A stretch of 32,795 nt of DNA from contig CAMBGW010000002.1 of assembly GCA_945866245.1 (NCBI GenBank), positions 1-32,795 on the forward strand, given 5' to 3'. The translations under genes and the position numbers were made by a program. Positions within the stretch are counted from its first letter, which is position 1; every line of letters starts with the position of its first letter. The stretch comes from Verrucomicrobia subdivision 6 bacterium (GTDB lineage: Bacteria; Verrucomicrobiota; Verrucomicrobiia; Methylacidiphilales; Verrucolacustridaceae). Shown here piece by piece: positions 1 through 9,874 of this stretch. Under the pieces are notes generated by a model that saw only the letters and a program-made list of their open reading frames with translations, was not told the origin of the DNA and ran no database searches.

Positions 1-339
1 GCCGTCCTCGGTGCCCTCGGCGCCGGTGATATCGGAGCCCACTTTCCCAATACCGACCCCAAGTGGAAAAATGTCGCCAGTACTCTCTTCCTGGCTGAAT
101 CCGCCCGCCTCGCCAAAGCAAAAAAAGCCACCATCCTCAACGTCGACGCCACTCTGCTGGCTGAAGCCCCCAAGCTTCTCCCCCACTTTCCCGCCATGTG
201 CCAAAAAATCGCCGCCGCCCTCGGTCTGCCCGTCGATCGAGTCAATATGAAGGCTACCACCAATGAGAAGCTCGGTTTTATTGGTCGAGGAGATGGTATC
301 GCCGCTCTTGCCGTGGCCGCCCTCGACGTTCCCGAATGA
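1..339 (+). CDS. ispF: 2-C-methyl-D-erythritol 2,4-cyclodiphosphate synthase, C-terminal part (5' truncated by window edge)
   Basis: Frame +1 reads AVLGALGAGDIGAHFPNTDPKWKN...NMKATTNEKLGFIGRGDGIAALAVAAL, matching IspF motifs (GDIGxHFPxTDP; KATTxExLGFxGRxEGI). TGA at 337-339. Confidence 0.93.
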   Translation, partial: AVLGALGAGDIGAHFPNTDPKWKNVASTLFLAESARLAKAKKATILNVDATLLAEAPKLLPHFPAMCQKIAAALGLPVDRVNMKATTNEKLGFIGRGDGIAALAVAALDVPE

Positions 340-989
340 CCTCCGCAGGTCGCTTCCTCACTTTTGAAGGGTGCGAGGGGTGCGGCAAAAGCACTCAAAT
401 CACATCCACCCTCGCTTGGCTTCGCTCGGCAAAGCTCACCGTACACGAGGTTCGAGAACCCGGCGGTACCCCAGTGGGCGAGGTCATTCGCCACCTCCTC
501 AAACACGATCCCGTGGGCCAATCCATGACCGCCGAAACGGAACTCCTCCTCTTCGCCGCCAGCCGAGCCGAGCTCGTCCGCCAAACGATCCTTCCTGCGC
601 TGACCCGAGGCGATTGGATCATTGCCGACCGCTTCCACGACTCCACCACCGTTTTCCAAGGCAATGCCCGTGGCCTTCCCATGGAAGAAGTATCCTTTAT
701 CAACCGCTACGCCATCGCCCAGCGCGAACCCGATCTCACTCTCGTCCTCGATCTCGATCCCGCCGAGGCCCGAAGTCGCGCCCTTCGTCGCCCCCGACCT
801 GCCGGCCAAAAAGACCGGCTGGAGGATCTGGACCTAGGGTTTTACCAGAAAGTAGCTGAAGGATATCGCGCCCTCGCCCAAAGAGAACCCAAGCGGGTCA
901 AGCTGATCGACGCATCAGGTTCGCGCGAACAAACCTTCGCCATGATCCAAAAGGAGCTCCGCCATGCCTTTTCCTCCCTCCCGCGTTGA
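336..989 (+). CDS. tmk: Thymidylate kinase
   Basis: FLTFEGCEGCGKSTQ P-loop, RxPGGTxxGExIR, DRFxDST, DLDPxxAxxR. Overlaps ispF by ATGA. Confidence 0.95.
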   Translation: MTSAGRFLTFEGCEGCGKSTQITSTLAWLRSAKLTVHEVREPGGTPVGEVIRHLLKHDPVGQSMTAETELLLFAASRAELVRQTILPALTRGDWIIADRFHDSTTVFQGNARGLPMEEVSFINRYAIAQREPDLTLVLDLDPAEARSRALRRPRPAGQKDRLEDLDLGFYQKVAEGYRALAQREPKRVKLIDASGSREQTFAMIQKELRHAFSSLPR

Positions 990-1824
990 GGAGCTGTTCC
1001 AAACCGCCGCGAAAGAAGGTCGCCTCGCCCACGCCTACCTCCTCACCGGAGCTCCGCCGGCCGAACTGGAGTCACTTGGAAAAGGCCTAGCCGCCAACCT
1101 TCTCGATGCCGATTTAGAGGGACACCCCGATTTTTTTGTACTCCGCCCTGAATCCAAATCCCGCCGCGTCTCGATCGCCCAAGTCCGCTCTCTGGAACAC
1201 TCTCTCTCCCGCCGCCCTCACAAAGCCCCACTCAAAGTCGCCCTTATCTTAGAGGCTGAGCGGATGTGCCTCCCTCCTGCCGAGGCAGCGAACGCTTTTC
1301 TCAAAACCTTGGAAGAGCCCCCCGATCACTCCCTCTTAATTCTCACCTCCGACCGCCCCGAGCAGCTTCTGCCCACCGTGCGCTCCCGCTGTCTCACCTT
1401 TCCTATTCTTCCCGACAAGCACCCCGCCCCGATCGAGGGGATCGATGAACTCACCCGCCTCTGGGCCGAGTCATCCGAACCCACCCCGCTCGCCGCCTAC
1501 CGACGCGCCTCCATCCTACAATCCTTTCTCCTATCCACTCGCGATCGCCTCAACGCCCAAAGTGAACAGGAGGTGGAAGATGAAGAGGGGGACGAAAATG
1601 AGTCTGCTCAATCAGCCTCCTTGGCAGGCCAACTGGTGCGCGTTCGTGAAGACATTATCACCCACCTAATCCGCTCCGCCTGGAGCCGAGCTCAATCCAG
1701 CCTCCGCCCCGAAATTGTCCGCGAGGTCGACTCCCTCGAAAAACTTCGGCTCGCCCTTGCCCGAAATATCGACCCCACCCTCGCCATCGAGGTCTCCTGC
1801 CTCCGCATCGCCGGCCTCACCTAA
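964..1824 (+). CDS. holB: DNA polymerase III delta' subunit-like (HolB family)
   Basis: HAYLLTGAP, ADLEGHPDFF, ANAFLKTLEEPPDHSLLILTSDRPEQLLPTVRSRCLTFP, typical of clamp-loader delta'; follows tmk as is common. Confidence 0.88.
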   Translation: MPFPPSRVEELFQTAAKEGRLAHAYLLTGAPPAELESLGKGLAANLLDADLEGHPDFFVLRPESKSRRVSIAQVRSLEHSLSRRPHKAPLKVALILEAERMCLPPAEAANAFLKTLEEPPDHSLLILTSDRPEQLLPTVRSRCLTFPILPDKHPAPIEGIDELTRLWAESSEPTPLAAYRRASILQSFLLSTRDRLNAQSEQEVEDEEGDENESAQSASLAGQLVRVREDIITHLIRSAWSRAQSSLRPEIVREVDSLEKLRLALARNIDPTLAIEVSCLRIAGLT

Positions 1825-1856
1825 CACATACTCAAGAATACTTCCGAATTTCACTG

Positions 1857-1880
1857 ATACTTTAATGATAAAGTATTTTT
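1857..1880 (+). terminator. Possible weak hairpin terminator between holB and accB
   Basis: Inverted repeat ATACTTTA(1857-1864)-ATGA-TAAAGTAT(1869-1876), followed by T-rich TTTTATTTTGATTT. The stem is mostly A-T, so it is weak. Confidence 0.4.
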
Positions 1881-1922
1881 ATTTTGATTTCAGGCCGTTT
1901 GAGCCACTAATATTGCCTTCAT

Positions 1923-2390
1923 ATGGATATTAAAGAGATTAAGGCGGTCATCGATCTCATGAGGAAAAACAGCCTCACCGAGTTCGAATATGAAAAAGAC
2001 GGAACCAAAATCCGTATCCAGCGCGGGCCGGACGGGAAACCCCAAGTCTTCTCCTCATCCCCAGGCCTCATCCCCGCCCCCACTCTTCTTCCCATCCCAA
2101 CCGCCCTGCCCACCGCTCCAGCGGCCACCCCACCCCCTCCGGCCGAAACTCTCCCCACCATCAACTCCCCCATGGTCGGCACCTTCTACGGCTCCCCTGC
2201 CCCCGATGCCCCTCCCTACCTCTCCGTCGGAACAGCCGTCACTCCAGAAAGCGTCGTCTGTATCATCGAGGCCATGAAAGTGATGAATGAAATCAAAGCC
2301 GAAATGTCAGGCACGATTACCGAAATCCTTGTCGAAAGCGGAAAGCCGGTCGAGTTCGGAAAGCCGCTCTTCCGCATCCGCCCATCCTAA
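1923..2390 (+). CDS. accB: Biotin carboxyl carrier protein of acetyl-CoA carboxylase
   Basis: N-terminal IKxxIDLMxxxxLTEFEYEKDGxKIRIxR, Pro/Ala-rich linker, biotinyl motif EAMKVMNEIKAE. Confidence 0.95.
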   Translation: MDIKEIKAVIDLMRKNSLTEFEYEKDGTKIRIQRGPDGKPQVFSSSPGLIPAPTLLPIPTALPTAPAATPPPPAETLPTINSPMVGTFYGSPAPDAPPYLSVGTAVTPESVVCIIEAMKVMNEIKAEMSGTITEILVESGKPVEFGKPLFRIRPS

Positions 2391-2426
2391 CCCCCCACGG
2401 CGGGGAACTCCCTCTGCCACCCCAAT

Positions 2427-3788
2427 ATGTTTGAAAAAATTCTTATCGCAAATCGGGGCGAAATCGCACTCCGCGTCATCCGCGCCTGCAAAGACATGGG
2501 CATCCGCTCCCTCGCCGTTTACTCAGAGGCAGATCACGACTCCCTCCACGTCCAAGCCGCCGATGAAGCCATCTGTATCGGGCCAGGCCCCAGCGCTCAA
2601 AGTTATCTGAAAATCGACCGAATCATCTCCGCCGCCGAAGTTGGAGACGTGGACGCCATTCACCCGGGCTACGGATTCCTCTCCGAAAACGCCCACTTCG
2701 CCGAAGTTTGCCAATCCTGCAACATCCGCTTCATCGGTCCCTCTCCCGAATCGATCCGCCGAATGGGAGATAAATCCCTCGCGCGAGAAAATGCCCGCAA
2801 GGCCGGCGTCCCCATTCCCCCGGGAAGCGATGGCCCGGTAACTTCCGAGCAGGAAGCGATCAAAGCCGCGAAAAAAATCGGCTATCCCATCATGATCAAA
2901 GCCGTCGCGGGGGGCGGAGGCAAAGGAATGCGACCCGCTCACAATGACGTCAGCCTCGTCAAAGGCTTCCTCGCCGCACGCATGGAAGCAGAAAAAGCCT
3001 TCGGAAATCCCGACGTCTATCTTGAAAAATATATTGAAGAACCTCACCACATCGAATTCCAAATCCTCGGCGATAAGCGCGGTAAAATTATCCATGTCGG
3101 CGAACGCGACTGCTCGATCCAACGCCGCCACCAAAAACTTCTAGAAGAATCCCCCTCCCCCCTTCTCGATAGCGATCTCCGTAAACGGATGGGGAAAGCC
3201 GCCATCAAACTGGCCGAAGCCGTTCAATACGAAAACGCCGGTACGATGGAGTTCCTCGTCGATAATGCCGGTCACTTTTACTTTCTCGAAATGAATACCC
3301 GCATCCAAGTCGAACATCCTGTGACCGAAGAGGTCTACGGGATCGACCTAGTCAAAGAGCAAATCAAAATCGCTTCCGGCGAACGCCTCGGCCCCGAATT
3401 CGATAACCTTCGCCCCCTGCGACACGCCATCGAATTCCGCATCAATGCGGAGGATCCCGCCAACGATTTCCGACCCTCCCCCGGCACGGTCAACCTTTAC
3501 TACCCCCCCGGCGGCATCGGCATACGAATGGACTCTCACATCTACGGCGGCTACTCCATCCCGCCGTTCTACGATTCGATGATCGGAAAACTGATTGCCG
3601 TCGGCCCAGACCGCGCCACGGCCGTCGCCCGTATGCAGCGCGCCCTCGACGAAACCATCATACGCGGAGTCAAAACCACCATCCCTCTCGGCCAACGAAT
3701 CGTCCGCGATCTGGACTTCCGCCGGGGAAAATACTCCACCCACTTCCTAGAGCGGTTTTTCGAGCGCAAGGTCGAGACCCCCTCTTAA
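2427..3788 (+). CDS. accC: Acetyl-CoA carboxylase biotin carboxylase subunit
   Basis: [26 protein letters not shown], [14 protein letters not shown], [25 protein letters not shown]. Confidence 0.97.
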   Translation: MFEKILIANRGEIALRVIRACKDMGIRSLAVYSEADHDSLHVQAADEAICIGPGPSAQSYLKIDRIISAAEVGDVDAIHPGYGFLSENAHFAEVCQSCNIRFIGPSPESIRRMGDKSLARENARKAGVPIPPGSDGPVTSEQEAIKAAKKIGYPIMIKAVAGGGGKGMRPAHNDVSLVKGFLAARMEAEKAFGNPDVYLEKYIEEPHHIEFQILGDKRGKIIHVGERDCSIQRRHQKLLEESPSPLLDSDLRKRMGKAAIKLAEAVQYENAGTMEFLVDNAGHFYFLEMNTRIQVEHPVTEEVYGIDLVKEQIKIASGERLGPEFDNLRPLRHAIEFRINAEDPANDFRPSPGTVNLYYPPGGIGIRMDSHIYGGYSIPPFYDSMIGKLIAVGPDRATAVARMQRALDETIIRGVKTTIPLGQRIVRDLDFRRGKYSTHFLERFFERKVETPS

Positions 3789-3791
3789 CCC

Positions 3792-4478
3792 ATGGCGCCA
3801 GCCTTGGATCCCTCCCGGGCCCACGAGGCTCTCCAGCAAGCTCACCTCTACGCCATCCTCGACTCCTCGTACGCTCCTCCCTCCGCTTGGCCCTCACTCG
3901 CCGGCAAACTGGCAGACGGCGGGGCAGGTGTTTTTCAACTTCGCGCCAAAAATCTTCCCAAGGACGAAATCCTCACCGCAGCAAAAATTCTCGCGCCACT
4001 CCTCGCCCAACGTGGCCTCCCCCTCCTCCTCAACGATCATCCCGACTTAGTCGCCCCATCCGGTGCTGCCGGATGCCACCTCGGCCAAGATGATCTAGGA
4101 ATTCCAGAAGCTCGCCGACTCCTCGGTTCTGCCACACTCCTCGGCCTCTCCACCCACTCCCCTTGCCAAGCAACCGCTGGTCAGGCGCTAGGCGCTGACT
4201 ACCTCGGCTTCGGCCCCCTCTACGCCACGGGGACAAAGCCCGACTACAAACCGATCGGCCCCGCAAAAATCAGCGATATCGTGAAACAAGTAACTCTGCC
4301 CTTCTTCTGTATCGGGGGAATTACCCCAGAACGAATTTCGGAAGTGACCCAACACGGCGGCTCCCGTGTCTGCGTGGTCTCTTACCTACTGCAAGCCGCC
4401 GACCCCGCTGCCGCCGCTCGTAACATTCTTTCTCGGCTTGGCACTTCATCCCAACTGAAGGATGCTGATCGCCCATGA
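3792..4478 (+). CDS. thiE: Thiamine-phosphate synthase
   Basis: GAGVFQLRAKNLPKDEIL, LLLNDHPDLV, GCHLGQDDLGIPEAR, LGLSTHSPCQA, ADYLGFGPLYATGTKPD, FFCIGGITPERI. Confidence 0.93.
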   Translation: MAPALDPSRAHEALQQAHLYAILDSSYAPPSAWPSLAGKLADGGAGVFQLRAKNLPKDEILTAAKILAPLLAQRGLPLLLNDHPDLVAPSGAAGCHLGQDDLGIPEARRLLGSATLLGLSTHSPCQATAGQALGADYLGFGPLYATGTKPDYKPIGPAKISDIVKQVTLPFFCIGGITPERISEVTQHGGSRVCVVSYLLQAADPAAAARNILSRLGTSSQLKDADRP

Positions 4479-5380
4479 GCGTTCTTGTCGTCGGCTCGGT
4501 CGGAATCGACCGAATTGAAACCACCCAGGAGGATCGTTCCGATCTTTTGGGAGGATCCGCCTCCTATGCAGGGCTCGCGGCAAGCTTTCACGCCCCCACA
4601 AGCCTGATCGGGATTGTCGGTGATGATTTCCCCGCCCACCACAGGGCTGTCTGGGAAAAACGCAAAATCGATCTTTCAGGCCTTCAGATCGCCAAAGGAA
4701 AAACCTTTCGCTGGCACGGTCGCTACGAGGACAATATGAACAATCGGCACACCATCTCGACCGATCTCAACGTCTTTGCCGATTTCAAACCCCAACTTCC
4801 TCCCGCTCAGAAAAAACTCCCCTTCGTTCTGTTGGGAAATATCGCTCCCGACCTCCAACACCTCGTCCTCGATCAGATGGAAAAGCCGAAGTTTACCATC
4901 GCCGACACCATGAATCTCTGGATCGATATCGCACGCCCTCGCCTCCTCGAGCTTCTCCCCCGGATCGACATGCTCATCCTCAACGACTCGGAAGCCGCCC
5001 TCCTCACAGGCGAATCGAATCTTCTTCGTGCCTCCCGCTGGCTTCGCGAACGTGGTCCTCGCTACGTCGCCATCAAAAAGGGGGAGCACGGCTGCTATCT
5101 TTCCGGAAAAGAGGGTGCTTTTGCCGCGCCCGCCATCCCGCTGGAAAAAGTGCTCGATCCCACTGGGGCAGGTGACACCTTTGCTGGTGGCCTTGCCGGT
5201 TACCTCGCCGGTCAAAAAGAGATCAATCTCTCCACCCTGGCACACGGAGTTCTCGAAGGCACCATCCTCGCCTCATTTACCGTAGAAGACTTCAGCCTGA
5301 ACCGGCTTTCCGCTCTCTCCCCTCAAGATCTCGAAACCCGCCGAAAAGAACTTTCCCGCCTAATCAATCCTCATCCCTAG
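4475..5380 (+). CDS. PfkB-family carbohydrate kinase (substrate not determinable)
   Basis: LLGGSASYAGLAASF near the N-terminus; DPTGAGDTFAGGLAGYLA C-terminal PfkB signature. ATGA overlap with thiE. Confidence 0.9.
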   Translation: MSVLVVGSVGIDRIETTQEDRSDLLGGSASYAGLAASFHAPTSLIGIVGDDFPAHHRAVWEKRKIDLSGLQIAKGKTFRWHGRYEDNMNNRHTISTDLNVFADFKPQLPPAQKKLPFVLLGNIAPDLQHLVLDQMEKPKFTIADTMNLWIDIARPRLLELLPRIDMLILNDSEAALLTGESNLLRASRWLRERGPRYVAIKKGEHGCYLSGKEGAFAAPAIPLEKVLDPTGAGDTFAGGLAGYLAGQKEINLSTLAHGVLEGTILASFTVEDFSLNRLSALSPQDLETRRKELSRLINPHP

Positions 5381-5401
5381 TTTCGTGCTACACTTTTTTC
5401 G

Positions 5402-5701
5402 ATGGAACCTAACGAGGAGATCGCCCTAGTTCTGCTTCTTATTGTCACCATCGGCTCCGTTGCCCTTACCCTTGCCCTTTCCGTCCTCCACCCCCGCTAC
5501 CGAGAACTTCGACCCCGCCTAGCCCTCTCCATCAAAATGCTTGGCTTTCCTCTGGCCGCGTACGGACTCCTGCGTTGGTTCACCTCCCTGCCGTTAGCCC
5601 GTTTTGACTTCTTTCTCATCGTCCTACTTCTTATCTATACGGTTGAGTTTCTGTTTTTCTTTATCGTCATGCGCCACCCTCCACGTGGTCCTCGTGTCTA
5701 A
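5402..5701 (+). CDS. Small hypothetical membrane protein (about 3 TM segments)
   Basis: 99 aa ORF with hydrophobic stretches (IALVLLLIVTIGSVALTLALSVL; FDFFLIVLLLIYTVEFLFFFIVM); fits between neighbours on the same strand. Confidence 0.6.
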   Translation: MEPNEEIALVLLLIVTIGSVALTLALSVLHPRYRELRPRLALSIKMLGFPLAAYGLLRWFTSLPLARFDFFLIVLLLIYTVEFLFFFIVMRHPPRGPRV

Positions 5702-5824
5702 TACGAGCCCATCCTGCTTTTTTAAAGTGCTTATAGACAAACGCTTCAATCCGACCTCCGTAACATCCTAGAGAAATCGGTTTCTAGAACTTGCTCTGTT
5801 GAAAATATCGAGCAGTCTTATCGG

Positions 5825-6775
5825 ATGTCTTCATCCATCTCACACGCCCAAGCAACAGATCCGCTCACCAAAACCATCCTCCTGGCCCTTGTCTGGCTAC
5901 CTATCTTCGGAGTGATCTCCGCCATTGTCCTTCTCTGGAACTCCTACGTTACTTGGGTGGACGTCGCCCTCCTCCTAACCTTTTTTACCCTTTGTGGCTA
6001 CGGTATCACTCTCGGTTACCACCGAATGCTCACCCACAAGAGCTTCCAAGCTCATCCCTGGCTAAAAACCTTCCTCCTCATCTGTGGCTCCATGGCCATG
6101 CAAGGCCCCGCCCTTCACTGGGCCGCCACCCACGTCCAACACCACGCCAATTCGGACGAAGAGGAAGATCCCCATAGCCCACTCAAAAGTCTGTGGCATG
6201 CCCACGCCGGTTGGATTCTCGACAACTTTAAACCTGACATCCAACGCTACGCTCCCGCCCTTTTGAAAGACCCCATCATTGTTGCCATCAACAATACGTG
6301 GTGGCTCTGGGTATTCACAGGTCTTCTCATTCCCACAGGCATCGGCGCGCTCGCTGCCGTGTTTTTCGGAAAATCGGTTTTAGTGGGTGCCTTCGGTGGT
6401 TTGGTTTGGGGCGGCTTCGTTCGCCTTTTCATGAACCAGCACATCACCTGGTCGGTGAACTCGATCTGTCACACCTTCGGCCGTCGCTCCTTTGAAACCA
6501 CCGATGCCAGCCGCAACAACTTCCTCTTCGGGATTCTTGCCATGGGTGAAGGTTGGCACAATAACCACCACGCTTTTCCCCGCTCCGCCCGTCACGGCAT
6601 GCATTGGACTCAGCCCGACTCCTCCGCTTGGCTCATCTGGATTTTCGAAAAGCTCGGTCTGGTCAAGGAGGTGGTGCTCATCTCCGAAAGCCGGATCCAA
6701 GCCCGCCTCGCTTCCCAACCCGATCCCGAAGCCGAATCGATCATCCTCCCCATCCCCGCTGAACAGCGGGACTAG
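5825..6775 (+). CDS. Membrane fatty acid desaturase (acyl-CoA/acyl-lipid delta-9 type)
   Basis: Three His boxes: YHRMLTH, HVQHH, and GEGWHNNHH; several TM segments. Confidence 0.92.
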   Translation: MSSSISHAQATDPLTKTILLALVWLPIFGVISAIVLLWNSYVTWVDVALLLTFFTLCGYGITLGYHRMLTHKSFQAHPWLKTFLLICGSMAMQGPALHWAATHVQHHANSDEEEDPHSPLKSLWHAHAGWILDNFKPDIQRYAPALLKDPIIVAINNTWWLWVFTGLLIPTGIGALAAVFFGKSVLVGAFGGLVWGGFVRLFMNQHITWSVNSICHTFGRRSFETTDASRNNFLFGILAMGEGWHNNHHAFPRSARHGMHWTQPDSSAWLIWIFEKLGLVKEVVLISESRIQARLASQPDPEAESIILPIPAEQRD

Positions 6776-6801
6776 CTTCTTAATTCCCTCACACGAAAGA
6801 G

Positions 6802-6834
6802 AGTGGCGCAGACCGCCACTTGCGTGATGTTTTT
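6802..6834 (+). terminator. Hairpin downstream of desaturase, possible terminator or leader structure
   Basis: AGTGGCG(6802-6808)-CAGAC-CGCCACT(6814-6820), then TGCGTGATG and a short T run. The T run is not immediately adjacent to the stem. Confidence 0.35.
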
Positions 6835-6939
6835 GCCCCCTAGCGGTAGAGGACTATGCCGGCAGCGGCTGGATGATGCTTTAATAATCAAATCCTTCCT
6901 TCTTTCGCGCCTCTTTATTCCGAGTTAGCCTTTTTCCCC

Positions 6940-8520
6940 ATGTCCACTGCCCCCCATCTCACCATCTACGACACCACCCTGCGTGATGGGGCCCAGGGCG
7001 AGGGCGTTCACTTCTCCCTATCCGATAAACTTCGCCTCGCCGAACGCCTCGCCTCCTATGGCCTCCACTACGTCGAAGGCGGTTGGCCCGGTTCGAACGA
7101 CAAAGATCGCGACTTTTTTGCCGAAGCCAAAAAACTCCGCTGGACCTCATGTAAATTAGCCGCTTTCGGCTCCACCCGTCGCCCCAACACCGAAACCTCT
7201 AATGACTCCCAAGTCCGGCTCCTTCTGGAGGCGGAAACTCCCGTGGTGACCATCTTTGGGAAAAGCTGGCTCCTCCACGTCGAAAAAGTCCTGCGCACCA
7301 CCCCCACAGAAAATCTCCGAATGATCTCCGATACCGTAGCCCTCCTCAAAAAAGAGGGCCGGGAAGCCATCTACGATGCCGAACACTTCTTTGACGGCTA
7401 CTCCGCCGACTCGGACTACGCCCTCCGCACCTTAGAGGCTGCAGCCGAAGCCGGTGCCGACTATCTCGTCCTCTGTGAGACCAACGGAGGTCGCCTTCCC
7501 TCCGAAATCAGTACGATCGTTCGCGCCGTGCAAACCCGCTTTCCAAAATTGAAATTGGGAATCCATACCCACAACGACTGCGGACTCGGGGTCGCCAATG
7601 CCGTCGCCGCCGTCCAAGAGGGCGCCCTTCAAGTCCAAGGTACGATCAACGGGTACGGAGAGCGCACAGGAAATTGCAACCTGACCACCCTCCTTCCCCT
7701 TCTCGAGCTCAAACTTGGAAAGAAAGTCCTGCCGCAGGGCAATCTGCGGCAACTTTCCGAACTCTCTGCCTTTGTCGACGAACTGGCCAATCTACATCAC
7801 GACCCACGCGCCCCCTTTGTTGGCCGAACTGCCTTCGCCCACAAAGGCGGCATGCACGTTAATGCGGTCAACAAACTTGCCGCCAGCTTTGAGCACATCG
7901 AGCCCGCCTCTGTCGGCAACAGCCAGCGCATCCTCGTCGGCGAACTTTCCGGAGGTGCGAATGTCATGATGAAGGCGCGTGAACTCGGCGTCACCGTAGA
8001 TGAAAAATCAGCGCAAACTCGGGCTATTTTAGCGAGGATCAAAAAACTGGAGAAAGATGGGTATGAGTTTGAAGCGGCTGACGCCTCATTTGAACTTCTG
8101 GTCCGCCGATCCCTCGAGAAGATCCCTGCCCCCTTCCAGATCGAGTCCTATGAGGTGAAGGTCGTTCGCTCCCGCCCCACCGCTCGGGAGACCAGCCATG
8201 CCAAGATTGCCGTGCGCATCGGTAAAAAAGTACAAAAGACCTCTGCCCGTGGGGATGGTCCGGTCAACGCCCTCGATGCTGCCTTGCGAAAAGCCCTGCT
8301 CCCCTCCTTCCCGTCCCTCCGCAGAATGAAGTTGATCGACTACAAAGTTCGCATCGTCAGCTCTCGTGGGGGTACCGCAGCACGCATCCGTGTTTTGGTC
8401 GAATCCAGCGATGGGGCTCGTGAGTGGGGAACTGTCGGTGTTTCCACCAATATCTTGGAGGCCAGCGCACTAGCCCTGACCGATAGTTTGTCCTACTTTC
8501 TTTTGCCCCGAACCACCTAA
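6940..8520 (+). CDS. cimA: Citramalate synthase / 2-isopropylmalate synthase-like protein (CimA type)
   Basis: TIYDTTLRDGAQGEGVHFSLSDKLRLAERLASYGLHYVEGGWPGSN, HTHNDCGLGVANAVAAV, GTINGYGERTGNCNL, GMHVNAV; 526 aa with C-terminal LeuA-type regulatory domain. Confidence 0.88.
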   Translation: MSTAPHLTIYDTTLRDGAQGEGVHFSLSDKLRLAERLASYGLHYVEGGWPGSNDKDRDFFAEAKKLRWTSCKLAAFGSTRRPNTETSNDSQVRLLLEAETPVVTIFGKSWLLHVEKVLRTTPTENLRMISDTVALLKKEGREAIYDAEHFFDGYSADSDYALRTLEAAAEAGADYLVLCETNGGRLPSEISTIVRAVQTRFPKLKLGIHTHNDCGLGVANAVAAVQEGALQVQGTINGYGERTGNCNLTTLLPLLELKLGKKVLPQGNLRQLSELSAFVDELANLHHDPRAPFVGRTAFAHKGGMHVNAVNKLAASFEHIEPASVGNSQRILVGELSGGANVMMKARELGVTVDEKSAQTRAILARIKKLEKDGYEFEAADASFELLVRRSLEKIPAPFQIESYEVKVVRSRPTARETSHAKIAVRIGKKVQKTSARGDGPVNALDAALRKALLPSFPSLRRMKLIDYKVRIVSSRGGTAARIRVLVESSDGAREWGTVGVSTNILEASALALTDSLSYFLLPRTT

Positions 8521-8580
8521 ATTTCACCCTCCGTGGGAGTTGAGTCCTCACAATTTTTTCGGTAGGTTACCCAACTGCTT

Positions 8581-8655
8581 TCCGGAGTAGCTCAGCGGTA
8601 GAGCGATGCACTGTTAATGCATTGGTCGCTGGTTCGATCCCAGCCTCCGGAGCCA
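8581..8655 (+). tRNA. tRNA-Asn (anticodon GTT)
   Basis: TCCGGAG acceptor paired with CTCCGGA; GCTC...GAGC D-arm; anticodon loop CTGTTAA; GGTTCGATCC T-arm; encoded CCA. Confidence 0.95.
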
Positions 8656-8681
8656 ATTTTTTTTCATATTCTGAAACTTGA

Positions 8682-8758
8682 TGGTGCACCCGGCCAGGGT
8701 CGAACTGGCAACCTTCGGCTTCGGAGGCCGACACTCTATCCAGTTGAGCTACGGGTGC
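8682..8758 (-). tRNA. tRNA-Arg (anticodon CCG)
   Basis: Reverse complement GCACCCG-TAGCTCAACTGGATAGAGTG-TCGGC-CTCCGAA-GCCGA-AGGTT-GCCAGTTCGACCCTGGC-CGGGTGC-ACCA. The 7-nt anticodon loop CTCCGAA gives CCG; encoded CCA. Confidence 0.95.
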
Positions 8759-8808
8759 TTCTGGGAATGAAATCCTAATCCCACCTGCCGATCGGTTCAA
8801 GACCCCCC

Positions 8809-9468
8809 CTAACCTGTCTCCTCACTCGCCTTTCCATTTTTAAAAAATGCTTTTTTGTCCGGTGCTCCACTTTCCTTCCACTCCACCCACCAACCGTCCG
8901 GAACCCCTTTTTTATAGTTCGTCTCCTGCCTTTTTTTTCCACTTTCCCACCAGACAACAAAGGTTCCACTTCTCTCCCCCTGCTCATACGTTCCCACTCC
9001 CTTCCGATTCCCACTGGTAAACCACGTCTCCACGGCTCCATGTCGCTTGCCCGCACGCCAAGAGGTTCGCCGCTGCATTTTCCCATTTGGATACCACTCC
9101 GTCGCGGGCCCATCGGGTAACCCTTGGTGAAAGCGCGTTTCTTGAACCAACTGCCCCTTCGCATTCCAAAGCCTCGCCCGCCCCTCCCGCACCCCTTTTT
9201 CAAAATGCGCTTCTCCCTCCATCTGCCCATTCGCAAACCAGCTCCGATAGGCCCCGTGCATCCGCCCCTGCCAAAACTCTGCCTCGGTCTTTTTCCCGGC
9301 CACTTGAGTGACCGCCGCCCCACTGAAAGGCTCCTTCTCACCCTGCCGATAAAACAGATCCCCTCGCCCTTTCAACTCGCCCGCAGGAACCACCTCTCCT
9401 GAGCGCTCCATTCCCAAAGCCACTACTCCCGCCAAGAGACACAATGATATAAATATTTTCGAACTCAA
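8809..9468 (-). CDS. YwqK/MORN-like repeat protein, probably exported
   Basis: Repeats of the form G-x-W(Y/F)xNGxxxxxxxxxxGxxxGxxxxW (SWFANGQMEGEAHFEKGVREGRARLW; EWYPNGKMQRRTSWRAGKRHGAVETW; VWWESGKKRQETNYKKGVPDGWWVEW). Start revised to TTG at 9468 (4-nt TTGA overlap with the upstream gene). The longer provided ORF extends through the upstream gene in another frame. Confidence 0.75.
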   Translation of the reverse strand: MSSKIFISLCLLAGVVALGMERSGEVVPAGELKGRGDLFYRQGEKEPFSGAAVTQVAGKKTEAEFWQGRMHGAYRSWFANGQMEGEAHFEKGVREGRARLWNAKGQLVQETRFHQGLPDGPATEWYPNGKMQRRTSWRAGKRHGAVETWFTSGNRKGVGTYEQGERSGTFVVWWESGKKRQETNYKKGVPDGWWVEWKESGAPDKKAFFKNGKASEETG

Positions 9469-9818
9469 TGGGCTAGGCCAGCCAAAACCGTTACCCGATG
9501 GGTGATCTGCACCAGATTTTCGGGCACGATCCGCTCCGCCGTGATCGTGGGATGCAACTGGTCCGGCCGTGCGTCCAGCTTGATTCCCGGCTCGTACTCG
9601 TCCGAAAAAATCAGATCGTTGACGTAATCCCGTCCGCCGTTTCTTCCGGTCCATTTCCAATATAAGTCCCTTAATTTTCGCTCCGATTCAATCAAGATTA
9701 CTGAAACCACCGTTCCTTTCAATTTCATCGTCAACTCTCGATACGCAGGAAACCACGTGGGGGGCTCGGTGAGCTCCCCGCGAATGATCAGCGTGGGTTG
9801 GCTGCTCAGATTTCGCAC
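9465..9818 (-). CDS. Hypothetical protein
   Basis: 117 aa ORF from GTG. It lies directly upstream of, and its stop overlaps the start of, the YwqK-like gene. No recognised domain. Confidence 0.5.
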   Translation of the reverse strand: MRNLSSQPTLIIRGELTEPPTWFPAYRELTMKLKGTVVSVILIESERKLRDLYWKWTGRNGGRDYVNDLIFSDEYEPGIKLDARPDQLHPTITAERIVPENLVQITHRVTVLAGLAH

Positions 9819-9874
9819 CGCGATTCGAACTTCGCTCCCCGCAGAACTTTGGCAAGCCCCTTCCCACCCCCCTG

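Noticed and set aside
2523-3134. 203 aa minus-strand ORF
   Set aside because: Antisense to accC, no recognisable domain.
8581-8758. tRNA pair as an integration hotspot
   Set aside because: Both tRNAs are intact and flanked by ordinary genes; no partial tRNA repeat was seen nearby.
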